A stretch of DNA of 8,720 bases from Methanoregula sp. Lineage in GTDB: Archaea; Halobacteriota; Methanomicrobia; Methanomicrobiales; Methanospirillaceae. Under the pieces are notes generated by a model, which did not search any database, was not told where the DNA came from, and saw nothing but the letters and a program-made list of their open reading frames with translations. The translations under genes were made by a program, and so were the position numbers. Below are positions 6,265 through 8,720 of the stretch, one piece after another (the first letter of the stretch is position 1; the number at the start of each line of letters is the position of its first letter). The stretch covers positions 1-8,720 of the forward strand of contig JAQTSH010000056.1 of NCBI GenBank assembly GCA_028711405.1. Reading direction: 5' to 3'.

Positions 6265-8133
6265 TTATGTCGGTTTCACACACCGGTACATCCCGTTCGG
6301 CACCGTGATCCCGAACCGGGCGCCGTTGCCTGGATGGCTCAATTCAGCGATCTTCATACCATTGATCTCCAGGCATTCACGGACGAAGAAGAGCCCGAAT
6401 CCTATCGCAGAACCGGTCCCGCGCTGGAAGAGGTTCTTCTTCTTTGTTTCCGGAATGCCGGCTCCATCATCTTCACAGATCAAGAGAACCCCTTCATTCG
6501 TCGGTTCGCACAAGAACCGGATGTGTGTCGTCGTCTTCCCGTGTCGTACCGCATTGTCGATCAGGTGCGAGAAGATCTTCTCGATCAGCGGGTCGGCAAA
6601 CAACTCCAGTCCCGCAAGGTGCGACTCGACTGTAATCCCGGGTCCCGGGCTGACGATTGATGCAGCGATCCGTATAGATTCCTCCACCGGAATCCACCGG
6701 GGCTGGTTCACGCCCATCTCCTGGTAATCCTTGCAGTTTTTGATCATGTGGTGGATATCGGCAAGGATCCGCTCCTCTTTGTCTGAATAGGCTGACCGCT
6801 CCTCTTCGGTCTTGGCTTCCCGTGCCAGCTCGACATATCCCCGGAGCCCGGTGATCTTGTTCTGGAGATCCTGGTGTGTCATATCATTCATGAGCGCAAG
6901 CTTCCGGCTGGTAAGTGCGATCAGGTCCTCTGATTTCTTGCGCTCGGTGATATCCACCGCCGAGATCAATCCCGCCGGTCTGCCGGAATACTGGATCTGG
7001 TTTCCGGTCACGGAGATCCATTTTGGGCTGTCGTCTTTTGCGATGATCCGGACATCATAGGAGTAGGGCAGGCGTTCACCGTTCTGTCGCTGCCTGCCCC
7101 GTTCCCGGACAATCTGCCGGAATTCCGGTGCGGCGAGATCCCAGTAATTCTTCGCGTACAGTTCTCCGGCAGAATACCCTGTCATCCACTCTCCGGCAGG
7201 GTTGATATAGACGAGGTGATCCCCCTGGTGGATCATGATCGCGACGGGTGTGGATTCTGCAAGCGTCCGCCACTTTCCCTCGCTCTCACAGAGCGCTGCC
7301 TCCGCATTTTTCCTTCCGGTGATGTCACGGACAATCGAGAAGGCGACGGTCCGGCGATTGAACGCCAGGGTATGGCAACTCACTTCAACCGGGTATGTGC
7401 CCCCGTCCTTTCGCCGGTGTACCGATTCGAATGTGGCATGCCCGCATTCCGACAACGCTTTTGTCGCTTTTGGCAGAACCACGCTCATGACCTCTTCCGG
7501 CACGATGTCCAGCGGAGACATGGTCAACATCTCGCTCGCCGAGTAGCCAAGCCACCGCAGCGCGACATCATTGACGAGAATGTACTTCCCCGGACCAGTG
7601 GGGGTCATCTCGTGCAAAAAGATCGCATCATTCGCGTTGTTGAAGACCTCACGGAAGATCGTGTCCATCTCCCGTATCCGCTTCGACTCCACTTCCCGTT
7701 CCACTACCTGCTGGATCTTCTGCGCCAGTTCGTCGAACTGCTTTGTGGGCGTCCCGCCTTTCTTCACATAACAATCAGCCCCGCTCTCGAACGCCGCAAT
7801 CGCAATATCCTCCCTGCCTCTGCCGGTAAAGAGGAGGAACGGCAACGCCGGATACCGCTCGCGCAGGACTTTTAAAAATGCGATGCCGTCCATATCCGGC
7901 ATCTGGTAATCGGCGACGACTGCATCGTGTGCACTGGTGCACAGGATATCCAGCGCTTCGCGGGCGGACGTTGCTGTATTCACGGTGAACCTGCCGGTCT
8001 GCTCAAGGTAGCGCTTGCAGATAACGAGAATATCGGGTTCGTCATCGACAAAGAGTACCGAGATCACCTGTTTTCCATCTCCTGCCCCGGCTCCAAAACT
8101 CCCCTCATTTTTCGTGCGTGCCTGCATATTCAT
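6265..8133 (-). CDS. REC-PAS-PAS hybrid sensor kinase, translationally coupled to gvpF/L
   Basis: 622 aa from ATG 8133. Seen: a Gly-rich lead, then a receiver domain (about 23-143) with ISVLFVDDEP, phosphoacceptor Asp75 in ADYQMPDMDG, Thr103 and KKGG (Lys124-125); PAS domains (about 156-275, 285-398), both ending in a D-I-T-x-R-K type motif; dimerisation helix NDMTHQDLQNKI; HATPase with N box LIDNAVRHG (Asn527), EDDGAGI (554-560), GFGLF (578-582), and terminal VPNGMYR. Its receiver is strikingly like that of the plus-strand kinase, sharing FTGxGRExIAIAAFExGAD. At the aligned H position it has Gln; a His lies one residue earlier (His420), so the phosphoacceptor is uncertain. No membrane segments. 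Start: ATG 8133 overlaps the gvpF/L stop as ATGA, implying coupled translation. The frame is also open to GTG 8154 inside gvpF/L, and ATG 8127 lies just downstream. Confidence 0.9.
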   Translation of the reverse strand: MNMQARTKNEGSFGAGAGDGKQVISVLFVDDEPDILVICKRYLEQTGRFTVNTATSAREALDILCTSAHDAVVADYQMPDMDGIAFLKVLRERYPALPFLLFTGRGREDIAIAAFESGADCYVKKGGTPTKQFDELAQKIQQVVEREVESKRIREMDTIFREVFNNANDAIFLHEMTPTGPGKYILVNDVALRWLGYSASEMLTMSPLDIVPEEVMSVVLPKATKALSECGHATFESVHRRKDGGTYPVEVSCHTLAFNRRTVAFSIVRDITGRKNAEAALCESEGKWRTLAESTPVAIMIHQGDHLVYINPAGEWMTGYSAGELYAKNYWDLAAPEFRQIVRERGRQRQNGERLPYSYDVRIIAKDDSPKWISVTGNQIQYSGRPAGLISAVDITERKKSEDLIALTSRKLALMNDMTHQDLQNKITGLRGYVELAREAKTEEERSAYSDKEERILADIHHMIKNCKDYQEMGVNQPRWIPVEESIRIAASIVSPGPGITVESHLAGLELFADPLIEKIFSHLIDNAVRHGKTTTHIRFLCEPTNEGVLLICEDDGAGIPETKKKNLFQRGTGSAIGFGLFFVRECLEINGMKIAELSHPGNGARFGITVPNGMYRCVKPT

Positions 8134-8720
8134 ACAAACGAGTACACCGCCCACGGTCCGGTGAACCGCACGGTCAGGTTCCCGTCCCGTTCGATCTCTT
8201 CCAGTGCTGCACCGAGCGCCGGGTAGTTTTCATCTGACACCAGACACGAACAGTTCAGGATCATATCCTGATATGGCACCTGCCCTTTTTTTAATCTTCC
8301 CATCACGCACGCATCCCAACAGTGCCCGATCTTGCGGGTGACCCCGGTGATGATGCCGGCGACTTCCCCCTCCGTCGCACTCTTCAATTCTTTTTCCAGT
8401 TTCTGCTGGATCATGTACTTCTTTCCCGGACTTGCAGACGCTGCCTCTGCTTCGAGGCGTTTGATCGTCTCGTTGGTCGCAAGAACCGATGCCCGGATCT
8501 TCTGCCGGTCGACAAAGACCTGGATCCCGTACTCCTTTTTGCCCCGGACTTTTTCGAATTTTTCAGAAAAATGATCATATTCCCGGGACAACCACCCGGT
8601 GAGAACTGCCGTCACATCCCGCTCGTCATCCGGCTTTAGGATCGTGTCAAACGTGAACGGGATGAGGTTTCTTCCCATGCCGAGAAGCTGTTCCAGCACC
8701 CGCTCATGCGCGAGCACCCA
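8130..8720 (-). CDS. Gas vesicle protein GvpF/GvpL family, partial, N-terminus missing
   Basis: 196 residues plus stop visible; the gene begins beyond the right edge. Seen: LAHERVLEQLLGMGRNLIPF at the visible start matches the family's A-H-x-x-V-x-x-x-L ... L-P-F block; a Lys/Glu-rich, probably coiled-coil middle (KIRASVLATNETIKRLEAEA); NCSCLVSDENYPALGAALEE; and the end LTVRFTGPWAVYSFV, the characteristic GvpF/GvpL C-terminal strand and G-P-W-x-x-Y-S-F motif. Family knowledge: GvpF/L proteins are accessory, sometimes minor structural, components of gas vesicle assembly. GvpF and GvpL cannot be told apart from this piece, so no symbol is given. The GTG at 8717 is internal: the codon before it is Trp in the same frame. 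The stop TGA overlaps the downstream kinase ATG by the ATGA arrangement, so the two share an mRNA. Other gvp genes are expected to the right. Confidence 0.85.
   Translation of the reverse strand, partial: WVLAHERVLEQLLGMGRNLIPFTFDTILKPDDERDVTAVLTGWLSREYDHFSEKFEKVRGKKEYGIQVFVDRQKIRASVLATNETIKRLEAEAASASPGKKYMIQQKLEKELKSATEGEVAGIITGVTRKIGHCWDACVMGRLKKGQVPYQDMILNCSCLVSDENYPALGAALEEIERDGNLTVRFTGPWAVYSFV

Noticed and set aside
7216..7875. Plus-strand frame of 219 codons
   Set aside because: Antisense to the receiver and PAS region of the gvp-linked kinase; no motif and no promoter.
8134..8154. GTG start for the gvp-linked kinase inside gvpF/L
   Set aside because: The ATGA overlap at 8130-8133 gives a better, coupled ATG start; the extra residues add nothing to the receiver domain.

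Overview
The window reads as archaeal chromosome, most likely from a mesophilic methanogen of the Methanomicrobiales type. This is an inference from three things: sensor kinases rich in PAS domains whose receiver and ATPase motifs look like those common in that group; TATA-like boxes about 25 nt before predicted transcript starts, with few strong Shine-Dalgarno sites; and a gvpF/L gas-vesicle gene. The species cannot be fixed from sequence alone. No rRNA, tRNA, CRISPR array or insertion sequence was seen.

Layout, left to right. (1) 1-602, minus: 5' part of a stand-alone Ntn-hydrolase (proteasome/HslV-like) protein, cut by the left edge. (2) 774-2615, minus: a membrane PAS histidine-kinase-like protein with a GNAT acetyltransferase domain fused to its C-terminus. 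(3) 2616-3125: about 510 nt with no convincing gene, holding TATA-like boxes, a repeated hairpin motif and an intrinsic-type terminator. (4) 3126-3482, minus: a small protein with an N-terminal Cys cluster, an Asp run and a basic tail. (5) 3483-3687: a divergent control region with an exact 13-bp tandem repeat and a 12-bp palindrome. (6) 3722-5977, plus: a REC-PAS-PAS-PAS histidine kinase whose 5' end looks frameshifted. (7) 5978-6264: a convergent junction with A/T tracts and the decayed C-terminus of another kinase. (8) 6265-8133, minus: a second REC-PAS-PAS kinase. (9) 8130-8720, minus: the C-terminal 196 residues of a GvpF/GvpL gas-vesicle protein, cut by the right edge. Its stop overlaps the start of the second kinase as ATGA.

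The window is dominated by one sensor-kinase family: three full genes and one remnant. All share the C-terminal block (W-x-x-V linker, N box, D-D-G-x-G-I, G-x-G-L-F, V-P-x-G-x-Y-R). Only the plus-strand copy has a clear H-D phosphoacceptor box. No DNA-binding output regulator is encoded here, so phosphotransfer partners must lie elsewhere. The points most worth a second look are the kinase-GNAT fusion, the translational coupling of a gas-vesicle gene to a hybrid kinase, the differing H boxes, the out-of-frame start of the plus-strand kinase, and the Ntn-hydrolase with Ser rather than Thr as its presumed nucleophile.
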